From Branchiostoma floridae (taxonomy: Eukaryota > Chordata > Leptocardii > Amphioxiformes > Branchiostomatidae), in assembly GCF_000003815.2 (NCBI RefSeq), contig NC_049995.1:15124721-15188720 (forward strand): a stretch of 64,000 nt of DNA, written 5' to 3'. Position 1 is the first letter of the stretch; each line of letters opens with the position of its first letter. The notes beneath the pieces are model-generated. The model saw nothing but the letters and a program-made list of their open reading frames with translations. It did no database searches and was not told where the DNA came from. Both the position numbers and the translations under genes were made by a program. This document shows, in pieces, positions 11,901-22,283 of the stretch.

Positions 11901-14900
11901 TGAATTTGACAGTTCTTTTGAAAAAAGTATCACTGATTCTCTTAAACATTTAGATAAAAACGCCCAAAATTCATTAGATTACCCTTTCACGACACCAGAA
12001 ATTATGACTGGTTTGAAATCACTAAAATCTGGAAAAGCATGTGGTATTGACTCTATTTCAAACGAGATGTTAAAATATGGGGCAGAAAAGATATGCGAAC
12101 CACTGGTCATTCTCTTTAATACAATCCTTTCCAACAACAAATTTCCATCTAACTGGACCACAAGTATCCTTACACCAATTTTTAAATCTGGCGACAAATC
12201 TAACGTAGATAATTATAGAGGAATCGCCATCTCAAGCTGTCTGTCCAAATTGTTCACATTCCTTTTAAATACTCGCTTACAGAAATTCGTTGAAAGCAAT
12301 TGTCTGCTAGCGGACACTCAATTCGGATTCAGAAGAAAGTGCCGAACCTCTGACAATGTATTTATCCTGAAAGCTCTTATTGAGAAATATATTGAAAAAA
12401 AGAGAGGGAAATTATATGTTTGCTTTGTTGACATGAAGAAAGCGTTTGACAGTGTATGGCGGGACGGTTTATTCTACAAATTGTTAAATCTTGGTGTTGG
12501 TGGGAAATTCTTCAATGTATTGCAATCCATGTACCTCAATGTTAACTATACTGTCAGACTACAAAATGGTTTGTCAAGCCCCTTTGTTTCCACATGCGGA
12601 GTAAGACAAGGCTGCAATCTCAGTCCATTATTATTCAATATTTTTATGAACGACCTACCTCAATGCTTTGCTGATAAATGTGACGCCGCAATTTTGAATT
12701 CTAAATCACTCAACTGTTTATCTTGGGCAGATGACTTAGCCTTGATCTCATTGTCGAAAGAGGGGCTTCAGAATTGTATCAATAACCTGGAATCTTATTG
12801 CAACAAATGGAAATTAAGGGTTAATGTATCTAAAACGAAAGTACTGGTTTTTACAAAAGGTTCTATTAACAGATTATCAAACAAATTCTATATATATGGC
12901 AAAGAAATACTAGTAACCTACAGTTATACTTACCTTGGTATTCCCCTGACTTCTTCGGGAAAGTTTAAAGAAGCCAGGAAATATTTAAAGAATAAAGCCA
13001 TGAGAGCTTTATTCAAACTAAAGTCACTTTTATTCTCAGAAAAGAACATTCCAATTCACCTAGGAATGAGCCTTTTCAACAAGTTTGTACTGCCTATTTT
13101 ACTGTACGGAGCCGAACTCACATGTTTTGACCAAACTTCTAAAGCAATCAAAATTATTGTATCAAAACAAATTCCAGAATCTTCACCCAAAACTGTTTTC
13201 TCTTCCTTTTTAAACAAACTCCATCTAGAGGGAGGTCTCCCAGCAACTGTTAGGAAGAGTGTGTCTTCGGACCTCACTCATACTTACGTCATCCATTTTA
13301 AGAAAAGATCAGACAAGGATAGATTATTGAGACTGGCATCAGGAATGAAATTAGAAAATGACAACTTCGCAATTGAAAATATACGACTTTCTTCGCATAC
13401 TAGTATCCCAGAATTTGACACAATTGACATGAGTTTCCAAAAATTTTTACTCGGAGTACATGCGAAATCATCAAATGACGGCATCCGTGGTGAGTTAGGA
13501 ACCTTTCCCATTTCGATCAATGCTGAGATACAATTAATCAAATACTGGCACCGTCTAGCAAACTTACCCGAAGATTCTTTACTACGTGAAGCATATGATG
13601 TTGTACTTTCCGGCGAATACGACTGGACAAATCACGTAACTGACATTCTCAACTATAATGGTTTTGGACATGTATGGACAAACCCGAGGTTGTATCATGT
13701 TAATATGCTAACCGACCAATTACGACTCCGTTTACAGGATATATACATACAAGAATGGTATTCTTCTATCCAGAATAACTCAAAACTTTGCATTTATTCT
13801 ACGCTAAAGGAAAGATACGGACAAAAGAAGTATCTTTCGAATGTACACAGTTTCGAACTTCGTAGAGCAATTACAAAGATGAGAATCAGTAGTCACAAAC
13901 TAAATATAGAAGCCGGAAGATATACTAAAATTCCCCGTGACCAGAGGTTTTGTCCATTTTGCCCAAATGAGATCGAAGACGAACGTCACTTTGTTATGGA
14001 TTGTTCTCGATATAATGATAAACGCACAGAGCTGTTCACATTACTTTCCGCTTGTTCTAAAGAATTTGCTACTCTCTGTTCGATAGATAAATTCAACTAC
14101 ATTCTGGGAGGCGATAACCCTCACTGTGTACAAGTAGGCAAATATATCCACGAATGTTTATACCGTAGAACTAATAGTGTTAATGACATGCTAGACCCTA
14201 TATGTTGATTTAATCATACCTATAGATATCCATGTATGTGTGTTTAGTTGTACTGTAAGTAGTTGTTATACATGTAGACCTTACGAAAGTCGCTGTACTT
14301 TTGTCGTGTCAATAAAGATTGTTGTTACAAAATTGTAATCTACCTTATGACTTCTGATTACTTTTGAGTGAATATGAACAAACAAATTTATCAGTTTTTT
14401 TGTCCAGTTTTGTTTGTTGATATGGACCACAAGAAGATCTAGAGTATCTGTAATGCACTTGTACATGGTTAAGCAAATTGTGGACCTGAATATTTGAAGC
14501 TGAAACTTAGCAAACAAAATGAAAACTAAGATAAGAATTTTGCATGCTCAACTTAAGATATACATCAGGCAGCCAATGAGTTTCTAAAGGTCATACGTCG
14601 TTGAGAACATTGCACGATCGTCACAAGGGGAGTTTGGCAGTTTCAAAACGGCATTCATGGGAAAATAATCGTTTTTGGTAGTATTCCACATCACCGACTA
14701 AAACTGCCACAAAAATGTTAAACATCGCCAGAAATCCCTTACCGTGCCCATGGGTCCCATTTTGTCCAGCATTCCGAACTTCTCTAAAACAGCGACGTTC
14801 TGCGGCTGAGACAAGTACTGCAGATGGTCGGACACCCCATGTGGATCCTCGACTTCTTCGTCTAATGAAATAAAAGACAATACGTTTTAGAAAACAAATA

Positions 14901-17900
14901 AATATATGGAGTGCTGCAGACATATTAGGAATTTCTTAATTAAGATTTTAAGAGATATTTTTTATAGGTATATTGGATGCTGAATGTCTATAATGTCCTT
15001 ATTGTGGGTAGATAATTTGCTGACCGTTTGTTTTATGGATAGTTGGGTCCAGGTTGTCAAAGATATCAGAGTAATATGATTATGAATGTAGAATAAATTT
15101 TAATACATCGATAGGTGATGAAAATTGCGTTGATAAGAACAACATATTTATGACAGCAATCGCACTAATGACAGCAGCAACAATGATGATAATTATGCTA
15201 ATTGTTGTGATAATTACAGCAATAATGATAAGTATTATTATGTTATCATCAAAATCATAAATTTGTTTACCTCCCCATTGTGCCGTTCTGCTGTCGTCAT
15301 AGTTACCGTGGTCACCTAAACAACAACAGCAATTTGTTATTTTCCGTATAATGATCTATTCAAGTGATAAGCTTCTATGCCTCTTCTTTCTATTACAGTA
15401 TAAGACGTCCATTCTGTATAAAATAGCATAAAAACAATCATATGATAGAGATAGAAATCTGGAAAGCCAATAAAATATAGGATATAAAATGCTATAAGGT
15501 GCTGAATAATAATTACTGATTCGTATATGACGGGGGTGTAGCTACTATCAGGTAGTTAAGCTAGCGAAGGTAACAGATTGTAAGCTACAAGCATTGCCTC
15601 TCAACTAATTGATTCACAGACAACAACAGCGAATTAAAGGTTCCGCGTGCACTTACGCCCCCTGTTGGCTTTCCCCAGAATGCCAGACAACTGAGCCAGG
15701 TTCCCCAGGACGGCCTGCTCCTCTGGATTCGCCTGTTTCATTACTGGATGGGGTTAAACATTGCAGAAAGGAATATTAGCGAGACAACTATGTCATAATG
15801 GTGCTAGGAAATACGTAATCTCTATAAGTAAGTATAACTACCGGTGGAAAGCGTGTAGCATTCATAGCCCCAAATCGGTGAGAAATTGTGGTTTCTGGCC
15901 TATATTACTAGTACGTAACAGAACCGGTATATCTACTTGGAGATTAAAAGGAAACACTATCTTAGCAAAAATCCCTGACAAAAACTTCCTTATCCTACTT
16001 CTTTCATACATTGAGGGCATGCAATTCTGGGATAGAAAAGTTGTAAATTTGCACATCAACATCTTAAGAGTCAAACTTTCCCCTAGGAAACTATCAGAAG
16101 GTGTAATATGAAGTATTTCTAATGTAGAGCTTGAGGTTTTGACTTGACTTTATTGTTCAGCCAGAACATTACAACTCAAGTCATCGGCCTGTTTTTCAGG
16201 TAAGCCTGGGGAACAATTACATAACATTTAATAACAAAAACAGTGCAACATTATTACAACACAAAAATGGATAAAACAATCACACCAATAAAAGCAAGGA
16301 GGGGGTTGCTGTGGTGTAGTTGTATATTTCAAATGTAGAGCTTGAGGTTTTGACTTGACTGACCATTTATCATCCAATAAGTGTATTAACCTTTAAAGAT
16401 TTTTAACTAGACAATTAGATGCTGTGCTTAAATGGCCTGAACTGTAGCTTGCTTCTTTGGTTAAGAGGTAAACTATTCCATAATGCTGTATTTCAATAGG
16501 TTTTGTATCACAGTTTTGCGAACGGGTAGGTAAACGTACCGCCCATTGGATTCACTGTGACGTATTTTTCCTCCCTACCCACAGAGCCAACAGCCACTGA
16601 ACAGGCAGATTCTCCGACAGGGAGGTTTAAATGTCAACTTATTTTTCAACATAACACGTAGACGACTATCTTAATATCTGGTATACTCGCTTAAGCTTAC
16701 TAATAGTTACTTGAAATACTAAATAAAACAATAAATGTGATCTTTGCCATTTCTCTAACTTGTAAACAGCATTTTTCTTAACACTTTTTTTCTTAAGTAA
16801 GATTTCTACATGAACTACATAATATAATGGAATAACATACTAAGATGAATTCTTCCTGCTCATTTTGACCGACTATGTAAACATTATCCCACAGATGCAA
16901 GCGCCAAGCCTACCATAATGGTCAACATTGTTTTCAACGATTGTAGTGTATGGTCATGACTCATGAGTCATATTGAAACTAGTTCAAACAGTTAGTATTG
17001 TAGACAATGTCTATTATGCATCTGTCGACGGAGTCTATTGCACCCTTACTACCACAATAAGATTTCTCTCAGATTTATCTTTGACAAAGTAAGAAAAGTT
17101 GTAACTTGTTATGTCCAAGCGGATACAAACCTATCCAACTATCAACATTTTGGGTAAGTGTTTGCGACCATTGTCTCGTATGATTCATTGACTCAAGACA
17201 TAATCGTTAACAACGTTACAGAATGCCTATTATGCATCTATGAATGAACATCCTTCCTTTTGTAAAACATGTAGCACCACTACTGAGTGTAAAGTCAACC
17301 AATCGGCTCATGCAAATGTACTTTTCCATGCAGTAAGCCTAACGTATTAAAGCATTGTTATCCTTGGATGCACAACTCTAGCTAATGAGAAGCTTCTTGT
17401 TTGAAACCATGAGGCAACGTTAATGATGTGCGCATGCGTTGGTATAACCTACATCCTACCACGGTGACCCTTTCCTTGCTCAGAATATTGTTTCTATGTG
17501 CGAGTAGTTCGGTCACCATGAAGCTACAGAAACGTTTTATGGTAATATATTTGACAGAGCAGTGTAACCAGTAAAGAATAAACCTTAACTAGAAATACGG
17601 TGGAAATCAGACTAGCATCAGTAGTCTGCATACTAGTACCTCTGTATTGTACAGCACATTTTACTTAGAAGCTTTGAATACATTGTGCATTTTGGCATAC
17701 TTGGTGTTGTTTAAGCTATGAAGTGAGAACACCTCTAATGTAAAGGTACTTGGTGACAATTGAGTTCTATTGTACTATAGTTGTCTAGATATAGTAACAA
17801 TGAGATACTCAATTCTGAATACTTTTACTTAATACTTTCTGGGAATTCTTCGTCCTCGCTGACTTGGCGTTGTTTAAACCTATCAAGTGAGGATGCCTCT

Positions 17901-18093
17901 AATGTGTACATGTACCTGGTGACAACGAGTCCCATTCCATCAACATAGAGTTCGGGAAAACAAAGAGTTTTGTGCACCTCAGTTCTGAGCACTTTTACTT
18001 ACTTTCTGGGAATTCGTCGTCCGAGCTGTCACTAGAGTCGCTTCCACTGCCGCTGCCGCTTCCACTGTCACTGTCATTGCCGAAGTGTGCCAT
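5926..18093 (-). CDS. DPHG-A: six-exon gene of an unrecognised Ser/Asp N-terminal, Gly/Lys/His-rich C-terminal family (243 aa)
   Basis: Exons on the minus strand: 18093-18003, 15743-15657, 15315-15271, 14861-14743, 6840-6623 and 6097-5926. All junctions are GT-AG with matching phases (1,1,1,0,2), giving 732 nt. Exon 1 encodes 30 residues rich in Gly-Ser/Asp-Ser, ending DDEFPE. Exon 2 has PEEQ and a short amphipathic stretch. Exon 4 (119 nt) holds the conserved motif DPHGV, then a Leu-spaced segment ending GMLDKMGP. Exon 5 is Gly/Lys/Met-rich (KTGGGGVDKGMLKFLGKG) with a His/Lys end. Exon 6 has a repeated KGHKS and two DLSDG/DGID blocks and ends in FLKK. There is no signal peptide or membrane segment. 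The start is chosen because DPHG-B and -C begin at the same place with the same exon phase. Intron 4 (7.9 kb) contains an antisense full-length LINE and four decoy copies of the exon 5 start. Function unknown; the exon model is strong, but expression is unproven. Confidence 0.72.
6298..6350 (-). pseudogene. Degenerate duplicate of the DPHG-A exon 5 end
   Basis: Read on the minus strand this resembles the end of exon 5: Gly, then His-His-Gly-Gly, then KHKSKPK, against KHGKHKSQPK in the intact exon. An in-frame stop lies just upstream, so it is a broken copy sitting in intron 5. Confidence 0.5.
6841..7568 (-). repeat. Four tandem decoy copies of the DPHG-A exon 5 splice acceptor and exon start
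   Basis: Acceptor-plus-exon-start units begin (minus strand) at 7542, 7370, 7197 and 7025, at spacings of 172, 173 and 172 bp, and end 185 bp before the intact exon start at 6840. Each reproduces ALSMMSKTGGGG through GAMGGG (the copy starting at 7025 is more diverged), then runs into the intron sequence that precedes the next copy instead of the rest of the exon. None has an obvious 5' splice site, so they should be skipped or misspliced. The first unit is broken at about 7558, near the LINE's 5' boundary. Confidence 0.8.
7849..10344 (+). CDS. LINE ORF1 protein with coiled coil and SGNH/GDSL-type esterase domain (831 aa)
   Basis: An ORF1 product of this kind is expected to bind element RNA and form the ribonucleoprotein. 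The N-terminal 140 residues are a basic, aromatic-rich domain of the kind seen in invertebrate LINE ORF1s. Residues about 288-434 are a long coiled coil (QREELAKEKNATVQEMTIER), followed by a CRGC pair. Residues about 521-690 look like an SGNH hydrolase: block I ADSIF with candidate Ser530, block III GSND at 577-580, and the Asp/His pair of DQIHLD at 668-671. CR1-clade ORF1s are known to carry such an esterase. The C-terminus, rich in Pro/Gly/Arg, is probably disordered. The first ATG of the frame is used. No internal stops. Confidence 0.85.
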   Translation: MGDHAEDHAKTHAKTPKRKTPGTKFWNVNLNQLPADESLAFDYEDQDKSRFCGVKLRSKQLDKWITAHKDAFNETFERTKETTVTWKSTPGITCMTVQTTTATRKSGKGLLSVHFYHKKHGLMVQGQCTKWWMNILYPELLVNINAQVDMQTRSTIKDGVLRVRDAIDNFPTVTLESTTPKQVFNSGVHETPTLPKCANPRNLQDLQAPVSEDMEEEIQIVFDTSTKHSGNIEVPVSSDAEDQGPSRIEKRAKQVSDTKNGEQSELTTKAVDIPNLARLTAVEKSQRTSDAAFGDLQKQFVDMTHNLNALRDELLAKEREREESQTNMLKELSTKVEAAQKSLESHIKKVVNKLQTNICHVQKDLVSQREELAKEKNATVQEMTIERNIWMERNRGLSIKVDALSASNAELQQAITIQDSELQYLFDRLKQIEENRTCRGCTKPTHTGMQNLNNVHDNDIPGDKQDNNAATNQTIVKQIANMLPSAHDNATIATQSREVPSPATSVKESATNTSTGSQHQRYEVRIFADSIFRDVDVKRAFNGKSTRLVRTSTVTAAIDCIKQINDSTTQQVILHIGSNDLDNSKQRNDSVSTTLNNTRRLLEVTKASFPKAQVAVSQVLQRGLNDNSTLNINIKNYNQEVLNLSRSGNFKYIKHRKLTQDRHLYLPDQIHLDPSSGTKMLVSDVKRTLYPASGTGAVRQSPAWTDTQATRLPASVNQRTPMRWQNGPSFPRPVPVPVTRSRKPPYQPPTVKQAHRNTAVGTGQAAPGLSKGANIGVPGQLGPTTRSGDTASGTGQVVRPAWWKAGKNGHPSPQWRQLGHRLRKVWNILIS
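10471..14208 (+). CDS. LINE ORF2: apurinic-type endonuclease and reverse transcriptase (1245 aa)
   Basis: This protein nicks target DNA and primes reverse transcription there. The endonuclease domain covers residues 1-270: SSWNIQG, CIQETW, GDFNAR (Asp154, Asn156) and SDH (Asp261, His262). The reverse transcriptase follows: motif A FVDMKKAFD with catalytic Asp654, motif B GVRQGCNLSPLLFN, and motif C WADD with Asp754/755. Near the C-terminus Cys1161, Cys1164, His1173 and Cys1178 form the usual CCHC of CR1/L2 elements. It is full length and uninterrupted, downstream of ORF1 with a 126-bp gap. Assignment to the CR1/L2 group rests on the combination of esterase ORF1, endonuclease and the C-terminal CCHC; the exact clade needs a tree. 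Confidence 0.92.
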   Translation: MEKKSALVFSSWNIQGSVKKKFSDVEFCNYFRNSDIVCIQETWADNYVDFQFPGYSLFSSNRCRNKRAKRNSGGVATIFKSSFRKGITKLESSSVDSIWCKLDKKFFGLEKDLYLCNIYIPPESSKSIQVDPFDTLSIDICKFSNLGDIIILGDFNARTGSVLETYFSIDSPDDPLTKDVLDTKKRNNRDTKVNNYGKRLIELCSSADLTILNGRFAGDLKGDFTCYHYNGSSVVDYCITQRSMLTDIQYMNVNSISQFSDHCHISFSLSAKHSPLVLKEDSQCYNPKPTQFIWTDESKQLYLDTINNKDTHSKLRDFCNKTFHSSEEAVTSFTEILLDVSKSSLRIRRTIQNNKKTQIKKNKIWFDQNCWSLRLRVKRLSLELRKEPWKQETRTKYFTALKEYKKIIKHSKRNYKANLLRDLETLNEKNPKQFWSLFNTLDKEVNGTKHNGNIDPNITSKEWIEHFQGLNNLVKNNEFDSSFEKSITDSLKHLDKNAQNSLDYPFTTPEIMTGLKSLKSGKACGIDSISNEMLKYGAEKICEPLVILFNTILSNNKFPSNWTTSILTPIFKSGDKSNVDNYRGIAISSCLSKLFTFLLNTRLQKFVESNCLLADTQFGFRRKCRTSDNVFILKALIEKYIEKKRGKLYVCFVDMKKAFDSVWRDGLFYKLLNLGVGGKFFNVLQSMYLNVNYTVRLQNGLSSPFVSTCGVRQGCNLSPLLFNIFMNDLPQCFADKCDAAILNSKSLNCLSWADDLALISLSKEGLQNCINNLESYCNKWKLRVNVSKTKVLVFTKGSINRLSNKFYIYGKEILVTYSYTYLGIPLTSSGKFKEARKYLKNKAMRALFKLKSLLFSEKNIPIHLGMSLFNKFVLPILLYGAELTCFDQTSKAIKIIVSKQIPESSPKTVFSSFLNKLHLEGGLPATVRKSVSSDLTHTYVIHFKKRSDKDRLLRLASGMKLENDNFAIENIRLSSHTSIPEFDTIDMSFQKFLLGVHAKSSNDGIRGELGTFPISINAEIQLIKYWHRLANLPEDSLLREAYDVVLSGEYDWTNHVTDILNYNGFGHVWTNPRLYHVNMLTDQLRLRLQDIYIQEWYSSIQNNSKLCIYSTLKERYGQKKYLSNVHSFELRRAITKMRISSHKLNIEAGRYTKIPRDQRFCPFCPNEIEDERHFVMDCSRYNDKRTELFTLLSACSKEFATLCSIDKFNYILGGDNPHCVQVGKYIHECLYRRTNSVNDMLDPIC
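16150..16360 (-). mobile_element. 5'-truncated LINE 3' end with a very long target-site duplication
   Basis: Read on the minus strand the segment ends GGCTGAACAATAAAGTCAAG, a typical LINE 3' tail. It is bounded by direct repeats of about 36 bp (16114-16149 and 16325-16360; shared core GTAGAGCTTGAGGTTTTGAC, one mismatch). It lies in intron 1 of DPHG-A. Confidence 0.65.
17831..17863 (-). pseudogene. Decoy copy of the DPHG-A exon 1 end
   Basis: The sequence 'actttctgggaattcttcgt' repeats the 3' end of exon 1 (at 18001-18022) about 170 bp downstream in gene direction. The flanking 17700-17835 likewise repeats 17870-18000. It is a tandem duplication of an exon edge and intron start, without a start codon. 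The rest of intron 1 (16361-18002) holds no other feature I can support. Confidence 0.6.
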
Positions 18094-19195
18094 CTTTTTG
18101 CCAACGGTTTTTCGAAATGATGATAACTCGAGTAAATTTGATACACTTCTAATGTTACAAATATGGCGTGCTGTCTGTAGTGTTTGTCTGTACCTGGTGT
18201 CGTCACACGTATAAACGTTAAACGGAACGCCCTTTAGCGTGGGTCAAACCATTCAGACAGGTGTGTAGGGGGTAAAACTTTTTAAAATATTTTCATTGAA
18301 GTCTATCTCATGCGATTTTTTAATGTGGCATTGTATTGTAATGTGTGGACTCTATTACTAACTTTGTTAGCAAAATCATTTACAACTTAGCACAGTTATC
18401 TTGTCTGTTTCATAGATAATCTACAACACAAGCGAAGCATGGGCAGATCCGTTTTAGCATGCATTATGAACGCTTTACTGGTTTTGTACTAGTCGAACAA
18501 CATTTTTATCCGGGTCATGACATGACATGGCGGAACGACCAAAACAAATTGTTCTGAGGACCCCATATGTTCCACAATTTGCACCTGTTGTTTACCAATT
18601 CGGTCTGAATGATTCTTAAAAACAACATTTCCGAAAGGTAATAAACGAAATTTGTCTAAAAGTGTTATTTGTTAATGTTAGCCGCATCTGTGTTAGTTGA
18701 ATGTCTAGTTTTAATGTACAATACTTTGTTCCTACATAAAAGGAACACTGTTGTCAAACCACAGAAGTGGGATGCGTTATTCAAGGTCATATATGTTCGA
18801 ATCATGTCATTGAGAAGACGTATTTAACGACAGACTGGAGGCTCATGGGTCATTACGTCACGCACGGATTGACATCGTTCATACCAAGTGATTTACCATG
18901 ACGTCATCTTAAGGTGTGTAGATAGGTAATTGCACTGAAAACAACAGTGCGTACTTTACTCTTTCGAAAAGCTTTGAATATCTTGTATTGTAAACAAACA
19001 ACGACAGAGAACAATCAGACAGCTTCCATTTTAATGTCGTTACAAATAGCGTTACATATACGAACAAAATACGACGTAATAGTTACGGAATAATTGATGA
19101 TAAAATAAAACAAAGTTGATGAAAATGTTATGATAATAATTTTAGATATACCCCAGTAGGTTAGGTAGCTTCCCACTACATGTTTCAAAAGTGAA
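18094..19195. other. Intergenic region between DPHG-A and DPHG-B
   Basis: AT-rich; no open frame or repeat that I recognise. It must hold the DPHG-A promoter on its left side, but I see no convincing TATA box at a fixed distance. Confidence 0.5.
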
Positions 19196-19300
19196 TACTA
19201 GACAACATAAACCCGTGACGACACGGATCTACGTGCACGACATCATCACTAGTCGCTGTAATCGTCACTGCTTTAGTCATCATCATAGGTTAGATAGAAC
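19196..19300 (-). pseudogene. Duplicate of the last-exon end of DPHG-B
   Basis: The stretch around 'gacgacacggatctacgtgc' through 'gtaatcgtcactgctttagt' repeats 19355-19425, which covers the DPHG-B stop codon and the start of its 3' UTR. It lies about 150 bp further downstream. It is a tandem copy of an exon 3' edge. Confidence 0.6.
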
Positions 19301-19395
19301 AAAAAATTATCTTTCTAAAAGGTCTACACTAAACTATGACGACACAAAGACAACATATCCTATGACGGCACGGATCTGTGTGTTCGACGTCATCA

Positions 19396-22095
19396 CTAAT
19401 CGCAGTAATCGTCACTGCTGTAGTCGTCATAGCCTCCCCCTCCGTGCAGCATCTTCCCCAGCCCGTGCAGGTTGTGGAACTTCATCCCTCCTCCCCGTCC
19501 GCCATGCTTCCCGCGCTTTCCGTGTTTACCATGGCGACCGTGTCTACGGACAGAATGAAAATTTGTTTTAACATCTTTATTCTAAAAAACAAACAAACAG
19601 CACATTGGAAGTAAAGAACTAAAAGACTATTGTCTAGTGTCAATTTACAATTACTATTACAATGTATTTCACAACGAGTGATAATGATGTAGTAGTACAG
19701 TCCATCTATCGTGTGGGTAACAGTACAGTCCACGCATCACATTGGGTAATATGCGCCAGGTCATCGAATTAGTTGATTAATTTATTGATTTGTTAATCGA
19801 TTGGTTAATCCCTTATTCGAAAGGCACGGGGATTATTCGATTATATAGCAAATATGATGTTGTGTTAAGATTAAAGCAAGAATTTTTTTCATTAATGAAA
19901 AATTAGTATTATTCACCCGTGGCGGCCTCCAGGCGAGGGTGATCTTGACCCGTGCTTGCCGTGTTTTCCATGTTTACCATGCTTGCCGTGCCTGCGGACA
20001 ACAAAAGAAAAAATAAACAAAACAAGTTATGAACATGTAGCGGGAGATGGCGCCCAATCCGCTTATAATAACTTATGGCAAAGCATACAGAAACTGCAAT
20101 GCAAAGACATACTCAAACTCTGACAGAAAGAGGGAAGGAGTAAGAGAAAAGGGAGACAATGAATCAGAGTTAAAGAAAGAAAGAAAGTAAGAGAGATTAA
20201 ATTAACTATCATTAGGAGGCAAACACTAACGCACTCAAAAAGAAAGAAAAAGAAAGAAAGAAAGAAGGAAAGAAAGGAAAAAAGCATAAGAAAGATATTG
20301 ATTACTCACTTGCGACGGCCATGAGGTGAACGTGACCCTGACCCCGACCTTGATCCTGACCTTGACCCTGATCTTGACCCTGAGCCAGAACGTGACCCTG
20401 ACCCACTGCGCCTTCGCCGTCCGTGTTTGCCACGCTTATGTTTTCCTCCATGACCTGGTAGATAAAATTTTAGACAAATGAAATTTAAAAGATATTTTTT
20501 TTTTCATAGTTGATTTGTAATACGCTGATCGCCAGTAAGCAATTGTATCGAATAGCATTAAGAAACACAAATACTATCGGACAATCGGGCTACTATTGAT
20601 AGGAAAAACGCATTTGACATTACGATAAGACTGACCGCGGCTAGGTCGATCCCATGACCCCTGACCTATGCCCCCCAGACAGTCGAAGTCGTAGTCGCGT
20701 CCTCCCTTCCCTTTGCCCTTCTTGTTCATGCCCTTCAGAACCTATGGAAAGGAAAAAAAAGAGTAGTATCTTTGACTAAATTTAAAGTTTGAGATATAAA
20801 TAAATGATTCTTTATTCTTTGAAACAAGAAAATATACAAGTGTACCAGCTTAGGACACTGGCCAACATTATGGCAGGGAAATCACCACAAACATTATCAC
20901 CACAAACATTACTACGACAAACATCTAAAATCTTTGAACTTAGACTCGGATGTATCAATTATTGTAGCTGCTATGCAAGTTCCTAGCTTGCTAGTTTGTT
21001 CTGGTCTTGACATCTGAAAGTGGATCACTTAGCGGCTAGTTAAGTAAATGCAGGGGCGTTTTTGTAAAAAAAAAATTTTGTTCATTCTATACCCCAGCCA
21101 GTGGCCCCAGCAATATGGGTTAGGGGGTGAAACCTGCTACGTCTAATTGCCCAATGTTACATTCTTTACCCAAAAAGTTGGCCATCTAGCGACTAGCTAT
21201 GTAGTTGCAGAGGAGTTTTTGTTAAAAAAATGTCCATTCTTTACCCCCGCCAGTGGCCCCAGCTTGTCCAGCATTCCCATCTTCTTCAGCTTCCTCATGT
21301 TCTCGGGTTTCGCCAGGAACTCCAGCGACTCCATCACACCATGGGGGTCGTTATACTCACGGTCTGGGGAACAAAGGAAAATGTTTTGTTTAAATCATCT
21401 TTATTCTACACAAGATGAATACACACATTATATAGGACACATGTAAAACCTAGGACAGCCCTTTGTCTGTTTACCAGGATGGCCCAAGGTATTAAAAAGA
21501 CACTGTATTCGGACACATTACAAGCGTTTAAAACATTAACGCTTCATTTCATAAAATTTAGACCCAGATGAATCGCAGGTAGTTTCTATAGATAAACAGG
21601 CTGTTGATATATTCATGCATTCTATATACAGTTTAAAAAGAAATTAGCCTTACCTCCATAACAATGCTTCTTATTGTCATCATAACCCTTGTGCTTCTCT
21701 GTAAGATCAAGACTTTTGTTTAGTAATCGATGATAAGTTGACAATTCTTTAAAACGTACTCAAAGATAAAATCAACAAAGAACATAAGATCAAAATATAT
21801 GACATTCAGGGGATGGTATGATACAACATCCAAACGATATAAGGTCCATTTGCATGGCTTGCGTACTTAGTGGTTAGCGGCCCTGCCTCTAAAACTAGAA
21901 GCCGTGAGTTTGCTTGATTCCAGCTATGTCGCTCACCCGACATGCACGCTACGGGAAAGGGTTGCAGTCCTTATNNNNNNNNNNNNNNNNNNNNNNNNNN
22001 NNNNNNNNNNNNNNNNNNNNNNNNNNNNNNNNNNNNNNNNNNNNNNNNNNNNNNNNNNNNNNNNNNNNNNNNNNCGCGCGCACACACACACACAC

Positions 22096-22136
<41 letters not shown>

Positions 22137-22232
22137 AATACATTAACACAGACACACACAGCCAGAGACAAACACACATGCACAAACACGCACACACACA
22201 CACAAACACACACACACACACACACACATACA

Positions 22233-22283
<51 letters not shown>

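Larger units (their letters stand above)
7569..14332 (+). mobile_element. Full-length CR1/L2-type non-LTR retrotransposon with two intact ORFs
   Basis: The element is about 6.8 kb: a 5' leader of about 280 bp, ORF1, a 126-bp spacer, ORF2, and a 3' end with 'gtcaataaagattgttgtta'. The 5' boundary is inferred from where the flanking decoy-exon repeat stops matching its sister units (after about 7558). A possible target duplication (aaaattacaat before, aaaattgtaat after) has two mismatches, so it is uncertain. Both ORFs are uninterrupted, suggesting a recent insertion. It lies antisense within intron 4 of DPHG-A. A diverged, 5'-truncated relative is in the actin gene at 61875. Confidence 0.82.
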
